Assembly (NCBI GenBank): GCA_002415135.1
Contig: DIBY01000016.1
Coordinates: forward strand, 51,420 to 115,419
Reading direction: 5' to 3'
Origin: Flavobacteriales bacterium UBA5040
GTDB taxonomy: Bacteria > Bacteroidota > Bacteroidia > Flavobacteriales > Weeksellaceae
Length of the DNA stretch: 64,000 nucleotides
Within the stretch, counting starts at the first letter, position 1. The number at the start of each line of letters is the position of its first letter. Made by a program: the position numbers and the translations under genes. Shown here piece after piece: positions 1 through 8,194 of the stretch. The notes under the pieces were generated by a model. The model saw only the letters and a list, made by a program, of their open reading frames with translations. It did not search any database and had not been told where the DNA came from.

Positions 1-2
1 GA

Positions 3-329
3 ATCCCAAAAGGAAGTAACCGTTTAAAAATAGCCTTAAGAAATGCAGCAAATGCGATTGGTAATTTAAAAGATTCCACACCATTATCGGATTTTTTCAA
101 GCGAATCAATTTTAGAAAAGGCAGAGTATCTGCAATCTCAGCAACTGCAAGGAAATTAGCAATCATTATTTGGAATATGGTCGTTAAAAATCAATCCTAC
201 GTCAATCCTGAAGGCTACTTATTTTTGGACGAAAAAAGAAATCTAGGTTTAGTAAAAAGGATTCAAAAGCAAATCACTAAATTTGGTCTGACTAATGAAG
301 ATGTCAGTTTCGTAACTAGCTCATTGTAA
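3..329 (+). pseudogene. IS110-family transposase, C-terminal part (cut by window edge)
   Basis: An open frame of 108 codons enters from the left edge and ends at TAA 327-329. It contains the pattern RLKIALRNAA, then a phenylalanine/arginine/lysine stretch, then SATARKLAIIIWNM. This is the conserved C-terminal region of IS110/IS116/IS902-type (Transposase_20) transposases, which recombine DNA with a DEDD plus serine mechanism. The catalytic N-terminal half lies outside the window, so it is not known whether the gene is intact. No inverted repeat is visible after the stop, as expected because IS110 elements usually lack terminal repeats. It marks this edge as accessory DNA next to a hypothetical gene. 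Confidence 0.72.
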
Positions 330-361
330 ATAAAAAAGAAAAACGTTAGTCAGAATATTTT

Positions 362-979
362 ATGAAACAATTAGTCGAAGTTTACAAAGGACTATCTTTT
401 TTATTCACTCAAACAAAATTAACAGTTATTTCAATCGAGAAATGCTTGCTGAATAGTGAATATTTAAATGAAATTCAATTTGATGAAGAATTTTATAATA
501 AAACGACCTTTAGTAATTCAGTTCGCGGATTACTTTCTAATTATTCAGTAATTCAGTTTTGTTCATTTTTAGATGAATACAAAAATTTTAATCATACATT
601 AACAGAGAATGAAAATTTAAAGGCAAGAATAAGAAAAGTCCGAAATAAAAATAAATACGGATTAAAACGAGTCAATAGATGGACAAATTTATTCGATATT
701 AGAAATCAACTTCTGGCTCATAACTTTCAAATTAAGAATAAGTCTTTTTTTGATAATGAAGAGAATAAAGTTTTCGAATATTCATTTCCAGACTCATTAA
801 ATGAAAAATTAGTATTCTTAAAAATAATGGAAAAAATATGCTTAAATATTATAGAAGAATTTGATGAAATACTTCTGATTTCGAATATTGCAGAATATAA
901 AATGTCAGAACATATTAAAATTAATAAAGGAATAATAGATCTTGAATCGGAAATGACCGAAATTGAAAAGCAAATGTAA
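362..979 (+). CDS. Hypothetical protein with HEPN-like R-N-x4-H motif
   Basis: This 205-residue cytoplasmic protein has no signal peptide. It is mainly helical by composition and rich in Lys, Asn and Glu. Residues 114-120 read RNQLLAH, which matches the R(N/H/D)x4-6H signature of HEPN domains (AbiU2-like and related RNases). In those domains this motif lies on the last helices and forms the RNA-cleaving or nucleotide-binding site. The gene starts 32 bases after the IS110-like transposase and has very low GC content, which fits acquired DNA. No antitoxin-like partner is seen: the next gene encodes a membrane protein. HEPN assignment rests on this single motif and is tentative. It could instead be a structural protein with a chance motif. 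Confidence 0.5.
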   Translation: MKQLVEVYKGLSFLFTQTKLTVISIEKCLLNSEYLNEIQFDEEFYNKTTFSNSVRGLLSNYSVIQFCSFLDEYKNFNHTLTENENLKARIRKVRNKNKYGLKRVNRWTNLFDIRNQLLAHNFQIKNKSFFDNEENKVFEYSFPDSLNEKLVFLKIMEKICLNIIEEFDEILLISNIAEYKMSEHIKINKGIIDLESEMTEIEKQM

Positions 980-1163
980 GATTATACTATTGCTTACACG
1001 CCATTTGTACAAGCGGTTAAAATTTTTTATTTAAGATTTAAAGCAAAAATTACGAACGCAAAAAAAGTTATTGCTATTAGCGCACCGGCAGTTTTTATCA
1101 TAAAGATTTTTGCTGATTGTTCAGTTTCTTATATTTATAAAATATGTTATAAAAAGAAATAAA

Positions 1164-1553
1164 ATGGGTATTGAAATTGGAAGATGGATTGTACTGTGTT
1201 TTGGACTATTTTTTATCGTTGTTTCAGGAATTATGCTATTGACGCCCACTTCAGCAAGAGCCACTTTACGAAAAGCTGGTAGCACCGCCTTTATTAATTA
1301 CGCCGAAATAACTTTACGAATGATTCCAGCCGCCGGACTGATATTAGTTGCAGAAAATTCTAAGTTTCCTGATGTTTTCAAAATCTTCGGCTGGTTCATG
1401 TTATTGACTTCCTTTATATTGTATTTCGTGCCGAGAAAACTGCATTATCAGTTTTCTAACAAATGTGCTGATATTTTACTACCCATTTATTTTCAACTAA
1501 TTTCTCCGTTTGCACTTTTAATAGGCCTTTTAATCATCTATAGTGTTTACTAA
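1164..1553 (+). CDS. Small integral membrane protein, unknown function
   Basis: This 129-residue protein has about three to four hydrophobic segments, near residues 8-28, 46-60, 72-90 and 108-127. The start is placed at ATG 1164 (MGIEIGRW). An earlier in-frame ATG at 1110 would add 18 hydrophobic residues from AT-rich leader DNA and is considered less likely. It is a conserved-looking inner-membrane protein with no motif that I recognise. The flanking gaps of 184 and 75 bases suggest its own transcription unit. Confidence 0.6.
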   Translation: MGIEIGRWIVLCFGLFFIVVSGIMLLTPTSARATLRKAGSTAFINYAEITLRMIPAAGLILVAENSKFPDVFKIFGWFMLLTSFILYFVPRKLHYQFSNKCADILLPIYFQLISPFALLIGLLIIYSVY

Positions 1554-1594
1554 AAGTGAACTTAGGCTTCCCAATCAGTCATCTCGCCAATCTG

Positions 1595-1602
1595 TATCTT
1601 TG
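1595..1602 (+). promoter_or_regulatory. Candidate -7 element for lipoprotein gene
   Basis: TATCTTTG matches the Bacteroidetes sigma factor -7 consensus TAnnTTTG and lies 26 bases before the lipoprotein start at 1629. No clear TTG -33 element is seen at the expected spacing. Confidence 0.5.
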
Positions 1603-1628
1603 TACTTTAGTCAAAAATAATATTTCAA

Positions 1629-2060
1629 ATGAATAACAAAATCTATCTTTTTCTTTTCATCTTGGTCACTGCTTCCTGTGGTGTTGCAAAAGATCTTCAT
1701 TCTAAACCAATATTCCGATATGTCGATTTATATCAGTACGGGAAAATTGAACTGGGACAGGATATTTCAAAATTTGATTCGCTCCTGGAAAAAAATGGAG
1801 ATCATAAATTTTTAAAACAAAACGTTTTCGGCGGATCAGAATCGATTCAATTGGTACAGAATTCACAAGGAAAAATTAGTGCAATTATTTTCAGTTATGG
1901 AAACGAAACTAATTTAAGGTCAAAAATTAAAGACTACCAATATCTGGGAAAACTAAAAATGGAGGGTGAAAATGCAAGCTGGACCGATGGTAAAACTTTA
2001 TTTGAAGTTTATGAGGAAAACCAGATCGTGTACGCTAAAATGACCGATTTATTACAATAG
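1629..2060 (+). CDS. Hypothetical lipoprotein
   Basis: This 143-residue protein has a short type II signal peptide ending in VTASC, with the acylated cysteine at about residue 17. It is therefore an envelope lipoprotein. The mature part is a small soluble domain with alternating polar and hydrophobic residues and no recognised motif. A -7 element lies just upstream. The next gene, rpsF, has its own promoter, so this is probably a single-gene unit. Confidence 0.65.
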   Translation: MNNKIYLFLFILVTASCGVAKDLHSKPIFRYVDLYQYGKIELGQDISKFDSLLEKNGDHKFLKQNVFGGSESIQLVQNSQGKISAIIFSYGNETNLRSKIKDYQYLGKLKMEGENASWTDGKTLFEVYEENQIVYAKMTDLLQ

Positions 2061-2136
2061 TTGAAATACAAGTGTAGTAATCGATCTTTCTTTGTGCTTT
2101 TTTGCAATAAAAATATGCTATAATAAGTTCATTTTG

Positions 2137-2167
2137 TTGCATGTTAGCAAAAGAAGTTATATTTTTG
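2137..2167 (+). promoter_or_regulatory. Promoter of the rpsF ribosomal unit
   Basis: TTG at 2137-2139 and TATTTTTG at 2160-2167 are separated by 20 bases, which matches the Bacteroidetes housekeeping promoter TTG-N17-23-TAnnTTTG. Transcription would start near 2174, giving a leader of about 28 bases before rpsF at 2202. Confidence 0.7.
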
Positions 2168-2201
2168 CACCTCGAAATAATTAACAAAATTCATTAACAT
2201 T

Positions 2202-2543
2202 ATGAACAATTACGAAACTGTTTTCATTTTAACTCCCGTTCTATCTGATGCTCAGGTGGAGGAAGCAGTGAAAAAATTTGAAGACCTATTGGCTTCACAC
2301 AATTGCGAAATGGTTGCCAAAGAAAAATGGGGCCTTAAAAAATTAGCTTATCCAATTCAATTAAAAAAGAATGGATTCTACACTTTGATCGAATTCAAAG
2401 GTGAAGGAACTGTAGTAGCAGACTTAGAACTTGCGTTCAAACGTGACGAAAGAGTACTTCGTTACCTTACTACAAAACTTGACAAACACGCGATCGAGTA
2501 TGCAGTAACAAGAAGAACGAAAGTGAAAACTGCGAAAGTTTAA
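2202..2543 (+). CDS. rpsF: 30S ribosomal protein bS6
   Basis: This 113-residue protein has the bS6 N-terminus MNNYETVFIL and the conserved WGLKKLAYPI region near residues 43-52. bS6 is a ferredoxin-like-fold protein of the 30S platform that binds 16S rRNA as a pair with bS18. The adjacent downstream rpsR gene agrees with that pairing. The length is typical. Transcription comes from the promoter at 2137-2167. Confidence 0.97.
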   Translation: MNNYETVFILTPVLSDAQVEEAVKKFEDLLASHNCEMVAKEKWGLKKLAYPIQLKKNGFYTLIEFKGEGTVVADLELAFKRDERVLRYLTTKLDKHAIEYAVTRRTKVKTAKV

Positions 2544-2568
2544 TTTTAACCCTTAAAAAAGAAAAGAC

Positions 2569-2871
2569 ATGGCAATAGATGATATGGCTAAACAAGCCTC
2601 AGCAGGCGGAGAATCTGAAGTAAGATTTTTAACTCCACTAGACATCAATACAAAATCTGACAAAAAATACTGTAGATTCAAGAAATTCGGAATCAAACAT
2701 GTAGATTATAAAGATCCAGATTTCCTTATTCAGTTCGTTAACGAACAAGGTAAAATTTTACCAAGAAGATATACAGGAACTTCTTTGAAATACCAAAGAA
2801 AAGTATCTGCAGCCATCAAAAGAGCAAGACACTTGGCAATGATGCCTTATGTTGCGGATCTTTTGAAATAA
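2569..2871 (+). CDS. rpsR: 30S ribosomal protein bS18
   Basis: This 100-residue protein has the bS18 signature KYCRFKKFGI near residues 33-42. It then has the usual basic region with RRYTGTSLKYQRKV and KRARHLAMMPY. bS18 sits on the 30S platform beside bS6. It follows rpsF by 25 bases and is co-transcribed with it. An intrinsic-terminator-like hairpin follows 27 bases after the stop. Confidence 0.97.
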   Translation: MAIDDMAKQASAGGESEVRFLTPLDINTKSDKKYCRFKKFGIKHVDYKDPDFLIQFVNEQGKILPRRYTGTSLKYQRKVSAAIKRARHLAMMPYVADLLK

Positions 2872-2897
2872 GACAAAATAGATAAAAGAATAAAGAG

Positions 2898-2927
2898 AGA
2901 AACTTAATTTGATTAAGTTTCTTTTTT
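2898..2927 (+). terminator. Terminator-like hairpin between rpsR and rplI
   Basis: An 11-bp stem with a 3-base loop (AGAAACTTAAT, loop TTG, ATTAAGTTTCT) is followed by a run of six T. It lies inside what is normally a continuous S6-S18-L9 unit and could terminate or attenuate transcription into rplI. Confidence 0.65.
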
Positions 2928-3020
2928 AAAACTTTTGTTGCTGATTTATAAATTAATTCTAACGATTTTTTGATAAAAGAAAATTACTCTTTTATTTAAA
3001 ATTAAAAACGGACAACAACA

Positions 3021-3551
3021 ATGGACATTATCCTAAAAAAAGACGTAGAAAACTTAGGTTTAGAGTTTGATACAGTAAGTGTAAAACCTGGTTATGCAAG
3101 AAACTTCTTGTTACCACAAGGTATTGCTCTTTTGGCTACGCCAAAAAACAAAGCAGCTTTAGCAGAAACTCTAGAAGCTAGAAAAGATGAAGAAGCTAAA
3201 TTGGTTGCGAATGCAAATGCAATCGTAGAACAATTGAAGAAAACAAATATCGTTATCGCAACTAAAGTTGGTACAGGTGACAAATTATTTGGTTCTATCA
3301 ACAATGCTAACCTCTCTGATGAGTTATCTAAAGTAGGCGTGCAAGTTGACAAAAAATACATCAAGATCCCAGGAAACAACATTAAGAGAACTGGTAAATC
3401 TACTGCAGTAATCAGATTACACAGAGATGTAGAATACAACTACGAATTCGAAATCGTTTCAGATGCTCCACCAGTGGTAGAAGCTCCGAAACCAGTTGCG
3501 AAGCCTAAAGCAGTTGAAGCTACAGAAGAAACTCCAGCTGAAGAAGCATAA
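3021..3551 (+). CDS. rplI: 50S ribosomal protein bL9
   Basis: This 176-residue protein begins MDIILKKDVENLG and has the bL9 N-domain motif VKPGYARNFLLPQG at residues 21-34. A central helix, the C-terminal rRNA-binding domain and a 25-30 residue Pro/Ala/Glu-rich acidic tail follow. bL9 binds 23S rRNA near the L1 stalk. The tail makes it longer than the usual ~148 residues, which is common in flavobacteria. A 149-base gap with a hairpin separates it from rpsR, so it may have its own promoter, although none with good consensus was found. Confidence 0.96.
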   Translation: MDIILKKDVENLGLEFDTVSVKPGYARNFLLPQGIALLATPKNKAALAETLEARKDEEAKLVANANAIVEQLKKTNIVIATKVGTGDKLFGSINNANLSDELSKVGVQVDKKYIKIPGNNIKRTGKSTAVIRLHRDVEYNYEFEIVSDAPPVVEAPKPVAKPKAVEATEETPAEEA

Positions 3552-3571
3552 GAGTTTTTGAAATATTTAAG

Positions 3572-3606
3572 ATCCGTTATCATTTAGTTGATAGCGGATT
3601 TTTTTT
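3572..3606 (+). terminator. Terminator of rplI
   Basis: The stem ATCCGTTATC/GATAGCGGAT (10 bp, one G-U pair) has an 8-base loop and is followed by eight T. It lies 20 bases after the rplI stop. Confidence 0.85.
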
Positions 3607-4164
3607 GGTTTGAATCTAAGTGGAATTGGGAAATTTTGAATGGTCAATAGTCAATTGTGAATGGTGAATGGTCAATTGTGAGTGGTCCATTATAGAAGAT
3701 GTAATATGTAGAAAAAATGATCTTGCTTCGCCATGTCAAGGTTAAAGCAGATTCTTTCTGGTAATTTATTGGATAATAGTCATACGTAATATAGATCACT
3801 GGGAACTAACTCCTATATTTGAGAATAATCATATTACCTAACCTTGTCAAGGTTTAGAACCTTGACAAGGTTAATTCGGAAAAGATTTCAAGAGGTCGTC
3901 AACGATTCGAAGGAGAATTTGAATTACATTCTAACTTCTTTTTTTTCATTCATCCACATCGAATTTAAAATCAAAATCAATATTTTATTACATTAGAAAA
4001 ACTTCAGAAATAAATTTGATAGTTTTTCTTCCTAACCTTGTCAAGTTTAATCACGGTTAATTCGGAGCAAACTTATGTGATAAATCCGCTTACACATTAT
4101 ATTAAATATTTGCATCACTAGAAAGCTATTGTAAGTCCTTACATTCTACTTCAAAATTCACTAC
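3607..4164. repeat. Gene-free repeat region with palindromic AACCTTG elements
   Basis: No convincing gene is present here. At 3640-3690 there are degenerate tandem variants of AATGGTCAATTGTG. At 3837-3880 there is a perfect inverted repeat: a 16-base arm at 3839-3854, a TAG loop and the complementary arm at 3858-3873. Each arm is itself a palindrome of the form AACCTTG-x-CAAGGTT. A decayed copy of the same 44-base element, with the same flanks CCTAACCTTG and GGTTAATTCGGA, lies at 4031-4066. A further half-site is at 3735-3743. The structure suggests a mobile or recombinogenic intergenic repeat family. Confidence 0.7.
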
Positions 4165-4197
4165 AAAAAAAGCTTCAGAAATATTTCTGAAGCTTTT
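4165..4197 (-). terminator. Terminator of the FMN glutamate-synthase-like gene
   Basis: A perfect 30-base palindrome centred at 4182/4183 (AGCTTCAGAA arm) is followed on the minus strand by a T run. It lies 31 bases beyond the stop at 4229. Confidence 0.8.
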
Positions 4198-4228
4198 AAT
4201 TTTATAATAAATTACGGTCTATTACATT

Positions 4229-5749
4229 TTAATATTTACCAACCGGTGTTTTTACGTTTCCTAAAATATCTGGGAAGTAGAAGTCTGCTAAATGTTCGAA
4301 TTCATCTCCACGCATAAACATGCTGGCGTCAACTTCATCATACGAAGATTTTCCTGCAGCTCCAATAAGCTCATTACACGTACGCAAAGTGTTCTTATGG
4401 AAATGGTATACTCTTTCGCTTTTATCGGTTACATCTAACCCCTTAATAAGCATTTTATCCTGGGTTGCAACTCCGGTAGGACATGTGTTGGTATTACATC
4501 TCAAAGCTTGAATACATCCAAGAGCAAACATAAATCCTCTCGCATTGTTACACATATCTGCACCCATCGCAACGGCGCGTAAGATATCCAGGGAAGTTAA
4601 TACTTTACCACTTGCGATTACTTTCAATTTATCTCTAACGTTGAAATTGGTTAGCGTTCTGTTCACAAATATTAAAGAAGGCTCTAACGGCATTCCTACT
4701 CCATCAGAAAATTCTGGTGGTGCGGCTCCTGTACCTCCTTCTGCTCCATCAACAGTAATGAAATCCGGATAGATCTTCAAAACATTCATTTGTGCACAGA
4801 TATCTTCAAACTCACGGGTATCACCGATACATAATTTGAATCCAACCGGTTTCCCCTCTGAAAGGTCTCTCAACTGTTGTACAAATCTTAATAATCCCGC
4901 CGCATCAGAAAAGGAAGAATGCGAGGGCGGAGAAATAATGGTCATTCCGGGTTGTACGTGACGAATCGCGGCAATTTCCGGCGTATTTTTAGAACCTGGT
5001 AAAACACCACCATGTCCTGGTTTTGCTCCTTGAGAGATTTTAATTTCAATCATCTTCACTGCAGGAAGCGCAACATTCTTTTTAAAAATTTCTGGTGAAA
5101 AACGACCGTTGTCATCTCTACAACCGAAATAGCCAGTACCGATTTGCCAGCATAAATCACCACCTTCTAAATGGTAAGGAGAAATTCCTCCTTCTCCTGT
5201 GTTGTGATAAAAGCCACCTTTTTTCGCACCTCTGTTCAAAGCCATTTGAGCACGGTCACTTAATGATCCAAAACTCATCGCTGAAATGTTGAAAAGTGAA
5301 GCTTTATATTTTTGAGTACACTGATCACCTCCAACCAAAACGGTCGGTAATTCTTCTCCAGGTGATTTGGCGTAAATGGAATGTTTTATTCCCTCGTATT
5401 TTCTATTATTGATTTCCAGTTGTGTCCCGAAAGGTACTGTGTCGCTAATGTTTTTAGCTCTTCTGTACGCTGCAGAACGTTCATTTCTTGGAAAAGGTTT
5501 TCCATCAGTTTCTCTCTCGATGAAATATTGCTGCATCTCTGGCGAAATCTCTTCGAAAAAATATCTAAAATATCCTAAGACCGGAAAGTTACGCAGAATA
5601 GCATGTTTGGTCTGGAAACTGTTGTAAAGTCCCAGAAAATAAATGCAACTAAGCAAAATCGGTATCCAGTAATGAGTCTTAATCAATATCGATATAACCC
5701 ATGTTACAACCAAAAGTACTAATCCCCACCTAATGAATTTTTCTCTCAT
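4229..5749 (-). CDS. FMN-binding glutamate synthase family protein, membrane-anchored
   Basis: This 506-residue protein has an N-terminal transmembrane region (residues about 6-45, two closely spaced helices). A domain homologous to the central FMN/synthase domain of glutamate synthase large subunits follows. Motifs seen include GEGGISPYH, the Gly-rich GAKPGHGGVLPG, DGAEGGTGAAP and CNTNTCPTGVATQ. Its length matches the stand-alone GltB2-like family, which lacks the glutamine amidotransferase domain. Such enzymes are usually annotated as glutamate-synthase-related and their physiological reaction is uncertain. No small subunit or iron-sulfur partner is adjacent. A -7 element and its own terminator indicate a single-gene unit. 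Confidence 0.9.
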   Translation of the reverse strand: MREKFIRWGLVLLVVTWVISILIKTHYWIPILLSCIYFLGLYNSFQTKHAILRNFPVLGYFRYFFEEISPEMQQYFIERETDGKPFPRNERSAAYRRAKNISDTVPFGTQLEINNRKYEGIKHSIYAKSPGEELPTVLVGGDQCTQKYKASLFNISAMSFGSLSDRAQMALNRGAKKGGFYHNTGEGGISPYHLEGGDLCWQIGTGYFGCRDDNGRFSPEIFKKNVALPAVKMIEIKISQGAKPGHGGVLPGSKNTPEIAAIRHVQPGMTIISPPSHSSFSDAAGLLRFVQQLRDLSEGKPVGFKLCIGDTREFEDICAQMNVLKIYPDFITVDGAEGGTGAAPPEFSDGVGMPLEPSLIFVNRTLTNFNVRDKLKVIASGKVLTSLDILRAVAMGADMCNNARGFMFALGCIQALRCNTNTCPTGVATQDKMLIKGLDVTDKSERVYHFHKNTLRTCNELIGAAGKSSYDEVDASMFMRGDEFEHLADFYFPDILGNVKTPVGKY

Positions 5750-5773
5750 TATAAATTTTTTATTTTATGACCC

Positions 5774-5781
5774 CAAAAATA
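5774..5781 (-). promoter_or_regulatory. Candidate -7 element of the FMN glutamate-synthase-like gene
   Basis: Read on the minus strand the site is TATTTTTG, a match to TAnnTTTG. It lies 24 bases upstream of the start at 5749 and just below the terminator of the preceding locus. Confidence 0.5.
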
Positions 5782-5797
5782 ATAATAATAAGTGGGT

Positions 5798-5832
5798 AAA
5801 AAAAACCGCTTTCAGTAATTTTGAAAACGGTT
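5798..5832 (-). terminator. Terminator at the end of the polysaccharide utilisation locus
   Basis: On the minus strand AACCG-x-TTTCA type arms (5-bp and 5-bp stems around one mismatch) close a hairpin followed by eight T (A run 5798-5805). It lies 18 bases past the GH3 stop and ends the leftward gene series. Confidence 0.75.
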
Positions 5833-5850
5833 CGATTGATAAAGTCTATT

Positions 5851-8178
5851 TTACTTAGACCAGTTGATTTTCAGCGTTTTTACTTGCTCAGAATCAGTGC
5901 CTATCATAATATCAAAGTCTCCTGCTTCCCAATCAAATTTTAATTCATTATTATAAAATTTCAAGTCTTCGGGAGTAATATTGAAAGTCACTTTTTTGCT
6001 TTCTCCTTTCTTCAAAAATACTTTTTGAAACCCTTTCAACTCTTTTACCGGTCTTGTAATACTTCCCACAATATCTCTGATGTACAATTGCACCACCTCT
6101 GCTCCATTATAATTCCCGGTATTACTGAGCGTAACAGATGCTTGAACGGTTTGATTTCCTTTTGGATTCGCATTAGAAACAGCCATGTCGGAATAATTAA
6201 ATTGGGTATAACTTAAACCATAACCGAACGGATAAAGCGGTGCATTGCACTCATCCATAAAATTCGAGCGGAATCTTTCGTATTCACATTTTTCCGTTTT
6301 TTCAGCGCTCAAAGGTCTTCCTGTATTTTTATGATTGTAATATAAAGGTACTTGACCTAAACTTCTTGGGAACGTCATCGGTAATTTCCCCGATGGATTT
6401 ACTTTACCGAAAAGAACGTCGGTAATCGCATTTCCAGCCTCTGTACCTGGGAACCACACATTTAATATAGAATCCGGGATATCTTTTATATTGGTTAAAG
6501 CCAAAGGTCTTCCTGTGAAAAGGACTACTACAATTGGTTTCCCAGTTTTCTTCAACTCCTTCAATAAATCAACTTGCGAAGTTGGAATATCAATTTCTGT
6601 TCTGGAAGAAGATTCTCCACTCATCTCGGCTGATTCTCCGATGGCAAGGATAATCACATCTGACTGATTAGCAATTGAAACTGCTTCTTTTAACAATTCT
6701 TCTTTGGAACGGGAATCGCGGTCGGTTAATTTTCCATGGGCTGCATAAATATTCTCAAGTTTTTCGCTGTAATCAATGTTCGCTCCTTTTGCAGAAAGAA
6801 ATTTCACCTGCTTACCCAGATTATCCTGCAAGCCTTTGAGTAATGAAACTGAATTTTCATGTTTCGCACCAACGCTCCAGGTTCCAGCCATATTAAGAGC
6901 ATTGTTCACCAAGGGACCGATAACGGCAACCGTTCCTGATTTTTTTAAGGGTAATGTTTGGTTATCATTTTTCATTAAAACCATCGACTGTGCAGCGGTA
7001 TTTCTGGCAATATTTCTATTTTCCATACTGTACACTTCTTTGGCGGCTAATTGAGCATCGCCATATCGGTAAGGATCTTCAAACAAGCCCAGATCATATT
7101 TTGCTTCCAAAATTCTTCTGGCTGCCTGATCAATTTTTGCCTGTTTTACTTTGCCTTCCTGTAATGATTTTTTTAAAGTCGTTAAAAAACCTTCGCCCAC
7201 CATATCCATATCGATACCGGCATTGAGTGACATGGCAGAAACCTGCTGCAAATCTCCCATTCCGTGATCGACCATTTCATTAATTCCCGTATAATCAGTC
7301 ACAATAAAACCATCAAATCCCCATTTATTTCTGAGAATCTCGGTTTGCAACCATTTATTTCCGGTCGCAGGAATACCATCAACTTCATTAAAAGAAGCCA
7401 TGACCGATCCAACACCCGCATCAACTGCAGCTTTATAAGGTGGAAAATATTCATTGAACATTCGTAAATGACTCATATCAACGGTGTTGTAATCGCGACC
7501 CGCTTCACCAGCTCCATATAAGGCAAAATGTTTAACGCAAGCCATAATCGTATTACTCAAGGCAAGGTCTTTTCCCTGATAACCGTAAACCATGGCTTTT
7601 GCGATCGCACTTCCTAAATAAGGATCTTCACCGGAACCTTCGGAGACCCGTCCCCATCTTGGCTCACGGGAAATATCGGTCATCGGTGAGAAGGTCCACG
7701 AAATTCCATCAGAAGTTGCTTCTTTGGCAGCTACTCTGGCAGATTGTTGAATAAGATCCATATCCCAGGAAGAGGCAAGACCTAAGGGAATTGGAAAATT
7801 GGTTTCGTAACCATGAATAACATCCATCCCGAATAGAAGTGGAATTTTCAGACGGCTCTTTTCAACGGCAACTTTTTGTACTGCTCTAATTTTTTCAGCG
7901 CCTTTAATATTGAAAAGTCCACCGACCAAACCGTCTTCAATCTTTTTACCAATTCCCGAATTTTGAGCTTGACCAGTAGTGAAATCACCAGCACTTGGCA
8001 GATTGAGTTGACCGATTTTTTCTTCTACAGTCATTTTCGCCAAAAGCGATTCGACAAAAGCTTTCTTCTTGGCTTTATACTGACTCGTCTGGAAAGACTG
8101 AACCGGCTTGTTTACGGTATCCTGTGCGATCACTGAAGTGGAAAGAGCCATCGCGGCGAGTAAAACTAATTTTTTCAT
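5851..8178 (-). CDS. bglX: GH3 beta-glucosidase, secreted (BglX-like)
   Basis: This 775-residue protein has a signal peptide (residues 1-18, ending SVIAQ), so it acts in the periplasm or at the surface. Next come the GH3 TIM-barrel domain, the GH3 C-terminal alpha/beta-sandwich (about 400-620) and a fibronectin type III-like domain (about 680-760). The catalytic nucleophile is Asp295 in FIVTDYTG. The substrate-binding KH pair (216-217) and REPRWGR (171-177) are present. GH3 enzymes remove glucose from non-reducing ends of beta-glucans. It is the last gene of the SusCD locus and follows an esterase-like gene by 16 bases. With GH144 neighbours, a sophorose/beta-1,2-glucooligosaccharide substrate is inferred, as for the Bacteroides GH3 enzymes of similar loci. 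Substrate specificity cannot be read from the sequence alone. Confidence 0.9.
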   Translation of the reverse strand: MKKLVLLAAMALSTSVIAQDTVNKPVQSFQTSQYKAKKKAFVESLLAKMTVEEKIGQLNLPSAGDFTTGQAQNSGIGKKIEDGLVGGLFNIKGAEKIRAVQKVAVEKSRLKIPLLFGMDVIHGYETNFPIPLGLASSWDMDLIQQSARVAAKEATSDGISWTFSPMTDISREPRWGRVSEGSGEDPYLGSAIAKAMVYGYQGKDLALSNTIMACVKHFALYGAGEAGRDYNTVDMSHLRMFNEYFPPYKAAVDAGVGSVMASFNEVDGIPATGNKWLQTEILRNKWGFDGFIVTDYTGINEMVDHGMGDLQQVSAMSLNAGIDMDMVGEGFLTTLKKSLQEGKVKQAKIDQAARRILEAKYDLGLFEDPYRYGDAQLAAKEVYSMENRNIARNTAAQSMVLMKNDNQTLPLKKSGTVAVIGPLVNNALNMAGTWSVGAKHENSVSLLKGLQDNLGKQVKFLSAKGANIDYSEKLENIYAAHGKLTDRDSRSKEELLKEAVSIANQSDVIILAIGESAEMSGESSSRTEIDIPTSQVDLLKELKKTGKPIVVVLFTGRPLALTNIKDIPDSILNVWFPGTEAGNAITDVLFGKVNPSGKLPMTFPRSLGQVPLYYNHKNTGRPLSAEKTEKCEYERFRSNFMDECNAPLYPFGYGLSYTQFNYSDMAVSNANPKGNQTVQASVTLSNTGNYNGAEVVQLYIRDIVGSITRPVKELKGFQKVFLKKGESKKVTFNITPEDLKFYNNELKFDWEAGDFDIMIGTDSEQVKTLKINWSK

Positions 8179-8194
8179 TTTATTTAAATTTCGT

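Noticed and set aside
3640..3690. Near-tandem AATGGTCAATTGTG-type units that look like a short repeat array
   Set aside because: Units are irregular, very short and without unique spacers, so this is not a CRISPR array.
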